A stretch of 64,000 nt of DNA from a gamma proteobacterium HIMB30 (GTDB lineage Bacteria; Pseudomonadota; Gammaproteobacteria; Pseudomonadales; Litorivicinaceae): the NCBI GenBank assembly GCA_000227525.2, contig AGIG01000028.1:1-64000 (forward strand), in the 5' to 3' direction. This document shows positions 52,013 through 59,211 of the stretch, piece after piece (positions within the stretch are counted from its first letter, which is position 1; every line of letters starts with the position of its first letter). The position numbers and the translations under genes were made by a program. A model generated the notes under the pieces. It saw nothing but the letters and a program-made list of their open reading frames with translations, did no database searches and was not told where the DNA came from.

Positions 52013-52165
52013 TTACCAAACCACTTTGTAGGTGCATTCTGCCCCTGTGACACCCTCCGGGCAAACCCCGCCGTCGACGCCATAGATCCACAAAATCAAA
52101 GAGTCGAACCCAAGTAATATGATTAAGAACCCAATAACAATTATCCAAACTGTCACCATACGCAT
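52013..52165 (-). CDS. Possible 50-residue membrane protein
   Basis: From ATG 52165 the frame gives one hydrophobic helix (VTVWIIVIGFLIILLGF), then a short tail with two cysteines (GGVCPEGVTGAECTYKVVW). AAGGTG lies eight bases before the ATG. The hydrophobic-then-Cys pattern resembles a real small membrane protein more than a random frame, but no family is recognised. Confidence 0.4.
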   Translation of the reverse strand: MRMVTVWIIVIGFLIILLGFDSLILWIYGVDGGVCPEGVTGAECTYKVVW

Positions 52166-52371
52166 CGTGGCACACCTTACTCTATGTCACCAGCCACTTT
52201 AACGTTCTAAAGCCGTCTATGCGTAACTTCTTACACAAGTCAATTAACGGCTGACGGGCGTTTCGTATTTGGAGGCGATGACTCTCCATATGTTGGAAAC
52301 TGTCTTACAGGCTCTGAACAGCCAACAAAGCACCAAAGATGATCAAGCACAATTTGCAGAGGTAGAACTTA

Positions 52372-53487
52372 TTAGTCACATTTGGCTCCCATCATTTTTG
52401 CAAAAACTGGATCGAAACAGCCGTCTGGCTTCGGATTCGCTTGCTGTTTTTTGTAATTGGTCGGTGGTAATTTTTCGACGTCTTTTGTCATATACCAATC
52501 CGTATAATAAAGCGTCTGTGTTGGCAACTTGATCGGCCAATCATAATCGAATGGTGATGCGATCCTTGAACTTACAGCACCGTTACGCTCTCCCTTTGAA
52601 TCTTGCTGATACCCCGAGAACTGAATACCGTTGAGATCAATCCATTTCCGATTTTGCTCTTGCCTCAAGAGCCATTTCGATGGGTATGTGTTGTAAATGC
52701 CGAATTTGAGTTGCAGTTTGCGCTTACCACCGTCACGCAAGCCTGCTTTTGTGATCAGAGGATTCCAAAGGGTGCAAACCTCTTTTCCGTTGATAAAGTA
52801 TCGAAACGCTGGACCCACTCTAGGCTGATAATTCTTATTCCGAGACTGAAGAAATGCCTCTTGGGCCAGTTGAAGCTTTTCAGACGAATACAGTTCGTAA
52901 TTTGCATGAATTTCAATTTCTAGCCACTCACCACGGGGGACTAATTCCCGACCAACTAAACAATTACCCGCACTATCGGTATTTATTCTCAGTCCACCTT
53001 GCGCCTCAGTAAAAACCATCCAGATCGGATTATTTTTGTCTTTCAGTTTCACTTGATGAATCATCTGTTTCATCGGTGCGGTATCAGGAAATTGCTCGTC
53101 TGAGGGAATAAGCAGATTTGTTCGATAGTACCGTTTCAAATTTTTACTCTTCGAAAACGTCTGAAGACTCACTTTGTATCCGTCTTTCAATTCGACACGT
53201 TGACGATCGTTGTCACAATCTGACCAGTTCTCATCACCGCCGCAACCACCGTGCTCGATTTGAAAACGATAAACAGTCTGGCCCTCAAATTTGACCTCAT
53301 CAGGGTTTTTTGTGATTTCAGACAGCCGATTATTGTTATTGTTGTCAGGCCTGAAGTTAACCTTCGCTGCTTCTGCGGGGAAAGCAAAAGCAAAAAGTAC
53401 AATCACCGCACAAATCTTTAAAATCAAAAGTGAGCCAATGGATAGCAGATTCCTGTCATCCGCTGTTACTTGGATTGATTCGATCAA
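52372..53487 (-). CDS. Predicted secreted polysaccharide lyase (heparin lyase I-like)
   Basis: About 371 residues from TTG 53487; the true start is uncertain and may lie a few codons inside. A signal segment (LLILKICAVIVLFAFAFPAEA) is followed by a beta-rich domain. It has RQRVELKDG, MKQMIHQVKLKD, FTEAQGGLRI, GEWLEIEIHANY and LKFGIYNTYPSKW, features I associate with the jelly-roll lyase family PF14099. Four cysteines could form disulfides. It could degrade an acidic polysaccharide outside the cell. Family placement is by eye only. Confidence 0.5.
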   Translation of the reverse strand: MIESIQVTADDRNLLSIGSLLILKICAVIVLFAFAFPAEAAKVNFRPDNNNNNRLSEITKNPDEVKFEGQTVYRFQIEHGGCGGDENWSDCDNDRQRVELKDGYKVSLQTFSKSKNLKRYYRTNLLIPSDEQFPDTAPMKQMIHQVKLKDKNNPIWMVFTEAQGGLRINTDSAGNCLVGRELVPRGEWLEIEIHANYELYSSEKLQLAQEAFLQSRNKNYQPRVGPAFRYFINGKEVCTLWNPLITKAGLRDGGKRKLQLKFGIYNTYPSKWLLRQEQNRKWIDLNGIQFSGYQQDSKGERNGAVSSRIASPFDYDWPIKLPTQTLYYTDWYMTKDVEKLPPTNYKKQQANPKPDGCFDPVFAKMMGAKCD

Positions 53488-53755
53488 GACTCTGTTCCTC
53501 TTTATTAATCTCTTTCGCTAAATCCCGCATCCCCGCTCGTCTAGACTCATACAGAGCAACATGCTTACTGAGCTTTTGTTCTTCAGGAGTGACTTCACCG
53601 CCTGTTAAGCCACGTTCTTTGATGAGGTGATCGAGTTGTTCACGTTTTTGCGTGTAAAGAAGACGGTTCTTTTCAAGCCAAGCAGTTTCCTTTTCAGCAA
53701 CGTCACGCAGTTGTTGAATCAGCGATTGTTTGTCCTTGATGTTCTTGTCCGTCAT
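53456..53755 (-). CDS. Small coiled-coil protein upstream of the lyase
   Basis: 99 residues from ATG 53755, almost wholly charged helix (QSLIQQLRDVAEKETAWLEKNRLLY; LAKEINKEEQSLDRI). No signal peptide. It overlaps the lyase frame by 32 bases, so the two are likely co-transcribed. An in-frame ATG seven codons earlier exists. No family recognised. Confidence 0.5.
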   Translation of the reverse strand: MTDKNIKDKQSLIQQLRDVAEKETAWLEKNRLLYTQKREQLDHLIKERGLTGGEVTPEEQKLSKHVALYESRRAGMRDLAKEINKEEQSLDRINPSNSG

Positions 53756-54000
53756 GTGAACAGTCTGCCAAGACATGTTCGCAAAATCATTCTTTTACGA
53801 ACCTTAGCGGAACCAGTAGTAACTAAAAAGAACGTGCGATGCACGCTTGAATCGGTATGGATGAAAGACTTGAGTTCAACTATAGCCACGGCCATGTCAA
53901 TTAGATTTCGACGATGGAGAATTAGACATCAACGAGTTGGCAACGAATGGTTATATGCTAGTTATTGAAGTGCGCTTAACCGTCTGAAATTCTGAATAAA

Positions 54001-54298
54001 GATTTTTAGTATTATAAAAATATTGTTATGCATCAATGAGATACGACTAAAAAGAAGTGGACTTCATTTTCTCAATCGATGACACTAACACTGTCAACGG
54101 AGCCGGAGACGGAAAGTTGGCGAAAGGCTTTGATTCAGTCATGCGACGATTCTGAGTTCTTTGGTTAAAAGGTAAAACAGGCCTGCGAAAGCAGACTCAA
54201 GGTTACTTTGGCAACAGACGTCTGTTGCGGCTAAAGGCACGAAAATCAGATTGAACGGAAGCCGGAAAAGGACTGGGTAAAACCAGTCCTTTTTTTTC
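54001..54298 (+). repeat. Duplicated element, copy 1 (partner 55844-56130)
   Basis: This ~298-bp block aligns along its whole length with 55844-56130. Shared words include TTTTTAGT, TTGTTATGCATCAAT, TACGACTA, GCCGGAGACG, TCAGTCAT, GAAAGCAG and the terminator AAAAGGACTGG/CCAGTCC. Read as protein in the frame of copy 2 it has in-frame stops (one at 54048-54050), so if the element was a gene this copy is dead. It may instead be a structured RNA. The flanks (53777-54000, 54300-54358) hold no gene. Confidence 0.7.
54266..54297 (+). terminator. Intrinsic terminator of duplicated element copy 1
   Basis: AAGGACTGG (54268-54276) pairs with CCAGTCCTT (54283-54291) and a run of T's follows. The A-run on the other side makes it workable in both directions. 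Confidence 0.85.
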
Positions 54299-54358
54299 GC
54301 AGTCCAGAACCCACCATCTTCGTGAGAACCCTCGTTTTCAAATGTGAACTGATACGAC

Positions 54359-54425
54359 GAGTGTGTTGAAAACTTTTCAGATGAGCTCGATAGTTGATCG
54401 ATGGGTGGACTGTTTCAACACACTC
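54359..54425. repeat. 13-bp inverted repeat enclosing direct repeat A
   Basis: GAGTGTGTTGAAA (54359-54371) and its exact reverse complement (54413-54425) enclose 41 bases that include TTGATCGATGGGTGG. Bases 54368-54408 match 56928-56968 (repeat B) at 33 of 41 positions without gaps. The arrangement resembles a recombination or protein-binding site. Confidence 0.6.
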
Positions 54426-54447
54426 AAACTTAAAGGTTTGCCAATCC

Positions 54448-54477
54448 TGTTCAACCCAGCGGCTGCGCTGAGTTGAA
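54448..54477. other. Hairpin before the truncated haemoglobin stop
   Basis: GTTCAAC/GTTGAAC outer arms and CAGCG/CGCTG inner arms around GCTG. A further pair AAAGGTTT (54432-54439) and AAACCTTT (54501-54508, in the last codons of the globin gene) flanks it. It may end or protect the globin mRNA; there is no T-run. Confidence 0.55.
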
Positions 54478-54496
54478 CTAAGTACTCATTCGCTCA

Positions 54497-54859
54497 TTAA
54501 ACCTTTCGCTCAACAATTAAGTGGCGCTTACTGTAGAGCACACCCAATATCGTGTTGATGTCATCGTGCTCTACCTGAAAGTTAGAAAGAATCCCGTGCA
54601 GGATACCAACGGCCTCATCGTAAGATGCCGAGGTAATACCTAATCCTCGGTGCCCCTCCTTGAGATTAGAATCTGGGTAATGCGTTTTAGGCTTACCGAG
54701 GGCGAACGCAATGAATTCGACCTGATGTTCAATTAATCGATCCATATCCACCCCCTCAAAATAGCGTCGAAGGTTAGGCCTACTCAGGACTTGTTTATAA
54801 AATGCCTTAACTATCAGTCTAATCGTTGGCACCCCACCGTATTTATCAAATAGTGTCAC
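54497..54859 (-). CDS. Truncated haemoglobin, group 1
   Basis: 120-residue haem protein. LFDKYGGVPTIRLIVKAFYKQVL contains the B-helix Phe-Tyr pair that contacts bound ligand; YFEGVDMDRLIEHQVEFI follows; EGHRGLGIT supplies the proximal histidine. Such proteins oxidise nitric oxide or bind oxygen. It stands among small stress-type genes of the accessory region. Confidence 0.88.
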   Translation of the reverse strand: MTLFDKYGGVPTIRLIVKAFYKQVLSRPNLRRYFEGVDMDRLIEHQVEFIAFALGKPKTHYPDSNLKEGHRGLGITSASYDEAVGILHGILSNFQVEHDDINTILGVLYSKRHLIVERKV

Positions 54860-54982
54860 AGCACCCCCTTTTTTTGGATGACGGAGGGTACCCTATCCTT
54901 AACGGTTATTCACTCGATGGAGGTGTTGGGAATATTTCAAATACGCGCGGGGCTGTCGGGCATGTTCTACACTAGCGCTCAT

Positions 54983-55306
54983 CTAACCAAGACCTCTTTG
55001 CATTGAAAGATCGGCTTTTTTTAGCAACTCACGCTGACGACTTTCTGCACCCTCAATAAACTCCCAAGTGGCCTCAAGCATTGGGAGGACCACAAGACCA
55101 ACAGAAAAGTCAGGCAAGTGCCTTAGTCTGATTTCCACGACCACGTCCCGCCAGCCGATGCGAAGAGCATCATCAACGGATACACACCCCGGAAATGCCT
55201 GCATCAGCCCTCTGTGATAATCCGCCTCTGTCGACTGAACCACCCTCGTTATAGTCGGAGCCCAATGTTCAAACACTATCGAATCACCCTTCAACGAGAT
55301 ACTCAA
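54983..55306 (-). CDS. Unknown 107-residue protein
   Basis: TTG start at 55306, 17 bases after the MAPEG stop. The sequence (SIVFEHWAPTITRVVQSTEADYHRGLM; VVVEIRLRHLPDFSVGLVV) suggests a compact alpha/beta domain. No family recognised and no ribosome site evident; an alternative start is possible. Confidence 0.5.
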   Translation of the reverse strand: MSISLKGDSIVFEHWAPTITRVVQSTEADYHRGLMQAFPGCVSVDDALRIGWRDVVVEIRLRHLPDFSVGLVVLPMLEATWEFIEGAESRQRELLKKADLSMQRGLG

Positions 55307-55323
55307 GCAAGCTATCGGCTTCG

Positions 55324-55713
55324 CTAACTGGAGTAACGCGTTAGCACTAAGATCGCCAGACCAAGAATCGAAAACAGGGTCAACGAAGTACCGCCAACCC
55401 TGAGCACCATGTTGTGCTTCAGAAAACCGAAGCAGTATCCATGCATCAATCGAGCTATAACGAATACTATCCCGTAGCTGTGGAGCGCGTTATCCTTCAA
55501 ACCACCCATCTCAGCGATCAGCATCAGGATCAGGAAGACTGGCGCGTATTCGATTAAATTGCCGTGAGCCCGTATCGCCCTTGCGAGACCCTCCTCGTCA
55601 CTGTTGCCAAAGGCGAACCACTTGAAAGCAGGCATTCCTCGTAATGCGATCACCCGAAATGACAAAATTACTAGCAAGAGTGCTAGAAGAGATGCGTATG
55701 TACCGGTAATCAT
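55324..55713 (-). CDS. MAPEG-family membrane protein
   Basis: 129 residues with four helices and the MAPEG signature RAIRAHGNLIEYAPVFLIL. Bacterial relatives may have glutathione transferase or peroxidase activity, but this is not established for this one. AGGAGG precedes the ATG. Probably co-transcribed with the 107-residue gene. Confidence 0.85.
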   Translation of the reverse strand: MITGTYASLLALLLVILSFRVIALRGMPAFKWFAFGNSDEEGLARAIRAHGNLIEYAPVFLILMLIAEMGGLKDNALHSYGIVFVIARLMHGYCFGFLKHNMVLRVGGTSLTLFSILGLAILVLTRYSS

Positions 55714-55810
55714 CGTAACCTCCTGTTACCTTCAGTTCTTACAAAGCAGCTAAGCCAGACTATTTTGCACAACGAGCTGGCATCGTAGGCCAGCAATTGG
55801 CTATTACGCT

Positions 55811-56017
55811 ATGAGGTTAACGGACCAGCTGAACAATCGCCGGAGGTTTTTAGTCGTAGACAAATGTTGTTATGCATCAATTACCTACGACTACGAAAAG
55901 ATGGACATCACCTTTTCTATAGCCAATCATCACAACGTCGACGAAGCCGGAGACGTGCGGCGACTTAACTCTTTCGATCAGTCATACGACGGTTCAAGAG
56001 TCACTGGTGAAGGGTAA
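55811..56017 (+). CDS. Possible small protein encoded in element copy 2
   Basis: 68 codons from ATG 55811. The part inside the repeat (KCCYASITYDYEKMDITFSI) aligns without gaps to the same frame of copy 1, and several differences there are synonymous. That hints at past coding, but copy 1 has stops, no ribosome site is visible, and the frame ends well before the terminator. Confidence 0.25.
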   Translation: MRLTDQLNNRRRFLVVDKCCYASITYDYEKMDITFSIANHHNVDEAGDVRRLNSFDQSYDGSRVTGEG

Positions 56018-56130
56018 AGAAAAACTGGGAAAGCAGTCTTGAGGACCCTAAGAATAATAAGAAGCCGGCGACTCAGATAACAGGTTGAAGGGAAGCTAAA
56101 AAAGGACTGGGATTAGCCAGTCCTTTTTTT
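55844..56130 (+). repeat. Duplicated element, copy 2 (partner 54001-54298)
   Basis: About 287 bp, same orientation as copy 1, 1.8 kb away. AGTCGTAG near its start can pair with CTACGACT about 25 bases on. The element ends in an intrinsic terminator. Between the copies lie the globin, unknown and MAPEG genes. The rest of 55714-56133 is the MAPEG upstream region. Confidence 0.7.
56098..56130. terminator. Bidirectional terminator after element copy 2 and ABM gene
   Basis: AAGGACTGG/CCAGTCCTT with a 6-nt loop, T-run on the plus side (56124-56130) and on the minus side (56098-56103). It can stop copy 2 transcripts and the minus-strand ABM gene that ends at 56134. Confidence 0.85.
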
Positions 56131-56133
56131 GTC

Positions 56134-56427
56134 CTATACCTCAAATACGACGGTGCCAGAAACTGGATCTGTGACCCCAAGGTGCGGTGACAATTCCTCC
56201 AATAGATGTCGAGAGCTGTCGAGCAATGCGATCATCTGCGGCATCGCAGTCTGCATATCCGCTTCACTTGTCCAAAGCCCATAGGCAACATAACTCTGCT
56301 CACCTGTCTTAGCTAAGACATGCATCAACATGCCGTCCCATTTATCGGCGGCTTTGAATAGTCTCTCAAACTCGTCCTGCTTCCCTGGTTTCACTCTAAA
56401 GCGAACAACATTCGTGTATTTAGACAT
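56134..56427 (-). CDS. ABM-domain protein (antibiotic biosynthesis monooxygenase type)
   Basis: 97-residue ferredoxin-like dimeric alpha-beta barrel: TNVVRFRVKPGKQDEFERLFKAAD, then YVAYGLWTSEADM. Members include cofactor-free monooxygenases and haem-degrading or detoxifying proteins; the substrate is unknown. GAGGAGAAG lies before the ATG. Follows the GYD gene. Confidence 0.75.
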   Translation of the reverse strand: MSKYTNVVRFRVKPGKQDEFERLFKAADKWDGMLMHVLAKTGEQSYVAYGLWTSEADMQTAMPQMIALLDSSRHLLEELSPHLGVTDPVSGTVVFEV

Positions 56428-56469
56428 ATTTCTTCTCCTCGAAAGGAACGCAATTAGCTGGCCGTTTTG

Positions 56470-56796
56470 CTAGGCGTTTGCAGGCTTGTAAGCTCCCATA
56501 ACGGCCGAAGCGGAGTGCATCCAGTCCATTTGATCAGTAGCCGAAAATACTTCATCGACAGTGATGTCAGTAACCGAACCAGAGGCGCCAGCGACAATCA
56601 TCAGTGCACCACCGGCTTCGGCCGTCCCTGATATCACCATGAATAGCTTCCCACCGAGCGTCATGTGCAAGCTTTCTAGACTCATATTCAGAGCAGAAAG
56701 TATCTTCCCAATCGCTTCTTCTCTATTGTGTGGATTGTTTGCCATACCGGCGAATGCTGAGTCTGTATACGTAGCGGTAACCATAAATTGAGCCAT
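56470..56796 (-). CDS. GYD-domain protein
   Basis: 108 residues from ATG 56796, chosen because AAGGAG precedes it. AQFMVTATYTDSAFAGMANNP and NMSLESLHMTLGGKLFMVISG are the marks of the GYD family, a ferredoxin-like fold of unknown function. Likely co-transcribed with the ABM gene 42 bases downstream. Confidence 0.75.
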   Translation of the reverse strand: MAQFMVTATYTDSAFAGMANNPHNREEAIGKILSALNMSLESLHMTLGGKLFMVISGTAEAGGALMIVAGASGSVTDITVDEVFSATDQMDWMHSASAVMGAYKPANA

Positions 56797-56927
56797 AAGA
56801 TTCTCCTTCTTGGTTTTGATGTCTCGCCATGTTTTATCATCATTATTCACGAGACCCGATTGAGACTACGCTCTTTCTACTGGAATAGCACTCTTGCACA
56901 AATGTGGGCTGACACTACAGATACTTT

Positions 56928-56968
56928 GAAGACTGTTTAGACGACCCCGGTACTTGATCGATGGGTGG
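56928..56968. repeat. Direct repeat B (partner 54368-54408)
   Basis: 41 bases, 33 identical to repeat A, including the exact 15-mer TTGATCGATGGGTGG. Unlike A it lacks the flanking inverted repeat. The rest of 56851-57236 shows no gene apart from the tRNA fragment. Confidence 0.6.
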
Positions 56969-57090
56969 GCTTGTTTTGGCTACGGATTGGCTGCAAAAAT
57001 CGAGACTTGTCCACAAGCATCTACCAGATTAAATTCCCTTCATCATTGGCATTACATGGAATTCAAAGGGATTCACATAATAATACACAA

Positions 57091-57137
57091 GGACTCATAA
57101 TCCCTCAGTCCCAGGTTCAAGGCCTGGTGGGCCCACC
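57091..57137 (+). pseudogene. 3' half of a tRNA(CAT), likely attachment-site remnant
   Basis: Starts in the anticodon stem (GGACTCATAATCCCT) and runs through a complete T-arm to TGGGCCCACCA; the 5' half is absent. Over the last 37 bases it differs from the intact gene at 51851 at six positions, two of which compensate in the T-stem (A-T changed to C-G). It therefore derives from a functional variant tRNA. Same orientation as the intact gene, as expected of an attachment-site duplicate. Confidence 0.75.
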
Positions 57138-57236
57138 ATCTTCAGCCGATCAATATCGAACAGATAACTAACGCGTTATTCGCTGGGCTTACTCGAGTCA
57201 AACTCTCCCCGAATCTAGTGAAAGTGAATCCACCGA

Positions 57237-57614
57237 TTACGCTGTCTCACCCGAGCATCGGAAAAAAGAGACTCGAAGATATCCGAACTTGTTCATCCAA
57301 GTCTGAGGTTGCGTAAAGACCAACATGTATGGTCTCTCCTTATCATTCAAATAAACAGAACTTCCGGAACTGTCATGCACGAATGTATTGGACCGACTCC
57401 CGCTGCGCTCTAGTTTCAATGAGTAAAAACCAACGGAGTCCTGGTCGATCCATTCCAATGCCTGAGTGGTCTCAGCGACTTCCTCTCCCAACCGTTGACC
57501 CTCTTCATCAAGAACGAAACTCATCGTCAGTAGACAGGACCATGTTGTACCCGCATTCGCGATATTCGAGTTAGCGGCCAGAATCAAGACTAAACATACC
57601 AATACTCTTTTCAT
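57237..57614 (-). CDS. Unknown secreted protein
   Basis: 125 residues from ATG 57614, with a signal peptide (VLVCLVLILAANSNIANA). The mature part (TTWSCLLTMSFVLDEEGQ ... VSFFRCSGETA) has two cysteines near its ends that could pair. No family recognised. An upstream in-frame start at 57668 would precede the signal and is unlikely. Confidence 0.55.
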   Translation of the reverse strand: MKRVLVCLVLILAANSNIANAGTTWSCLLTMSFVLDEEGQRLGEEVAETTQALEWIDQDSVGFYSLKLERSGSRSNTFVHDSSGSSVYLNDKERPYMLVFTQPQTWMNKFGYLRVSFFRCSGETA

Positions 57615-57824
57615 CACACTTTGTTTCCACAATCTGTCATACGCATTGATCACCAAACGCTGAATCACTTCGCAACAACTTGTTTACAGTCAACCTTTAG
57701 GACTACTCAATGAATCAGGTTGACCGATACGATGCGGTAGTTATCCCTGGGACCGAATGCAAACGAAACCTTTCATACCTGTCGAGCTTATATGGATAAG
57801 AAATGTAACAATGGAGGATACCCT

Positions 57825-58115
57825 ATGTCTGTCAAAGTAATCGGTTTAATTGGCCTCAACGATTCGGTCGCGTTCTCCGAGTACAAGAGCGAAGTGGGCG
57901 CCACGGTTGCACTGTATGGTGGAGTCGTTTCCGACCGAGGGTCATTAGAGAAAGTGTACTGGAATGAACTAGCGACAGGACACTTCGAGGCGTATGTTGA
58001 GCTCAGTTTTCCGACAGCTGAGGCCGCCGATGCATGGGCGTCAAGCCCCGAGTATCAATCGATCTTGGCAATCAGGAAGGTGGCGTTGGATGTCACGTTA
58101 TTTCGAGTTTCCTAG
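57825..58115 (+). CDS. DUF1330-family protein
   Basis: 96 residues from ATG 57825 with GGAGG seven bases before. KVIGLIGLNDSVAFSEYKSEV, LYGGVVSDRG and VELSFPTAEAADAWASSPEYQ follow the DUF1330 ferredoxin-like pattern. Function unknown. Convergent with the SDR gene. Confidence 0.75.
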   Translation: MSVKVIGLIGLNDSVAFSEYKSEVGATVALYGGVVSDRGSLEKVYWNELATGHFEAYVELSFPTAEAADAWASSPEYQSILAIRKVALDVTLFRVS

Positions 58116-58140
58116 TTCCATCTTCCTCAGCTAGATCTCG

Positions 58141-58920
58141 TTATTCGGGTGATGTGTTCCGAAAGCTCGCGAGGCCAATACCTGTCGCAGCGAAGCCACC
58201 GTCAACATTTAAGGTTTCTCCATTGATGTAGCTCGATTGATCGCTACACAAGAAATAAATCGCTTTTGCCAATTCTTCTTCCAAGCCATATCGACCCAGT
58301 GGAATTGCGTCATGATAATCAGTTCTGATCTCGGGTGTGTGAACCTGCTTTGCCATCGCTGTTTCAACGGGGCCAGGAGACACCGCATTCACTCGTATAC
58401 CCAATGTCCCCAGTTCCGCGCCAAGCTGCTTGGTCAGGTGGACAAGCCCTGCTTTACTTGTACCGTAAGCAACTCTCAAGGTGGATGCCCGTGTCGCTGA
58501 AATGGATGTGATGTTCACGATTGCCCCACCTTTGCCGCCCTGCAGCATCAATCGAGCAAATATTTGCGAGCAGATGAAGGCACCACTCAAATTCACATCA
58601 AGAACCTGCGACCATTCTTCAAATGTGGTCTCGAGCGCCGGCTTAAAAATCGCAATCCCAGCGTTGTTTACAAGCGCATCAACGCGAGACCATTGAGACA
58701 TCACGCGTTCAGCAGCGGCTGCGACACTCTCAGGTGACGAGATATCACAGGCAATCGCGATGACGTTAGAAGCATCAGATAAACTTTGATGTGCCTCCGA
58801 ATTGGCTACCGCATCGACGTCTAACATCGCGACATACCAACCTTCGCTGATCAGTTGCTTGACGGTCGCCAGACCAATTCCACGGGCGGCTCCAGTGACT
58901 ACCGCGACTTTTTTGATCAA
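58141..58920 (-). CDS. Short-chain dehydrogenase/reductase
   Basis: 259-residue NAD(P)-dependent oxidoreductase: TGAARGIG (cofactor), NNAG, catalytic Ser in NITSIS, YGTSK (Tyr-x3-Lys) and SPGPVETAM. Asp in the LDVDA segment after strand 2 suggests NAD(H) preference. Substrate unknown. A perfect palindrome lies 34 bases upstream of the start. Confidence 0.92.
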   Translation of the reverse strand: MIKKVAVVTGAARGIGLATVKQLISEGWYVAMLDVDAVANSEAHQSLSDASNVIAIACDISSPESVAAAAERVMSQWSRVDALVNNAGIAIFKPALETTFEEWSQVLDVNLSGAFICSQIFARLMLQGGKGGAIVNITSISATRASTLRVAYGTSKAGLVHLTKQLGAELGTLGIRVNAVSPGPVETAMAKQVHTPEIRTDYHDAIPLGRYGLEEELAKAIYFLCSDQSSYINGETLNVDGGFAATGIGLASFRNTSPE

Positions 58921-58953
58921 ATCAGAATCCCCATCAGGTGGTTATGAAACACC

Positions 58954-58969
58954 CTATCGTAAACGATAG
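58954..58969. promoter_or_regulatory. 16-bp palindrome upstream of the SDR gene
   Basis: CTATCGT-AA-ACGATAG, perfect two-fold symmetry, placed in the promoter region of the SDR gene. The size and symmetry suit a TetR-type operator, but no regulator gene is adjacent. The remainder of 58970-59156 shows no gene. Confidence 0.5.
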
Positions 58970-59156
58970 TTTGGGTTGAACCGAATCCACCTCGTGTCAT
59001 TGGGATAATCTAAAGTTGGCTAGAGAGCGGGGAGTGCATGTGAGTGCAGAGGGACGAGTCTCAATGCAATATGACATCTCCACCGAGGGTGATGAACTCA
59101 TGACGTTCGCCTAAGGAGTCCCTAACCATGAAAATCTTCAGGCAATTTTTTAGTAG

Positions 59157-59199
59157 AAAAAATAAAACCGGGCGAGCGCATGACACGTCCCGCCCGGTT
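59157..59199 (-). terminator. Terminator after the PQQ dehydrogenase
   Basis: AACCGGGCG and CGCCCGGTT pair around a 16-nt loop; on the minus strand TTTTATTTTTT follows. It lies 13 bases after the dehydrogenase stop. Confidence 0.8.
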
Positions 59200-59211
59200 G
59201 CAGTGGGCTAT

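Noticed and set aside
52269-52532. 87-codon plus-strand frame left of and into the lyase gene
   Set aside because: More than half is antisense to conserved lyase codons and it shows no family features.
54448-54477. Integron attC site
   Set aside because: The outer arms fit the formulas, but 30 bases is too short for an attC, and no integrase or repeated site in the other gaps was found.
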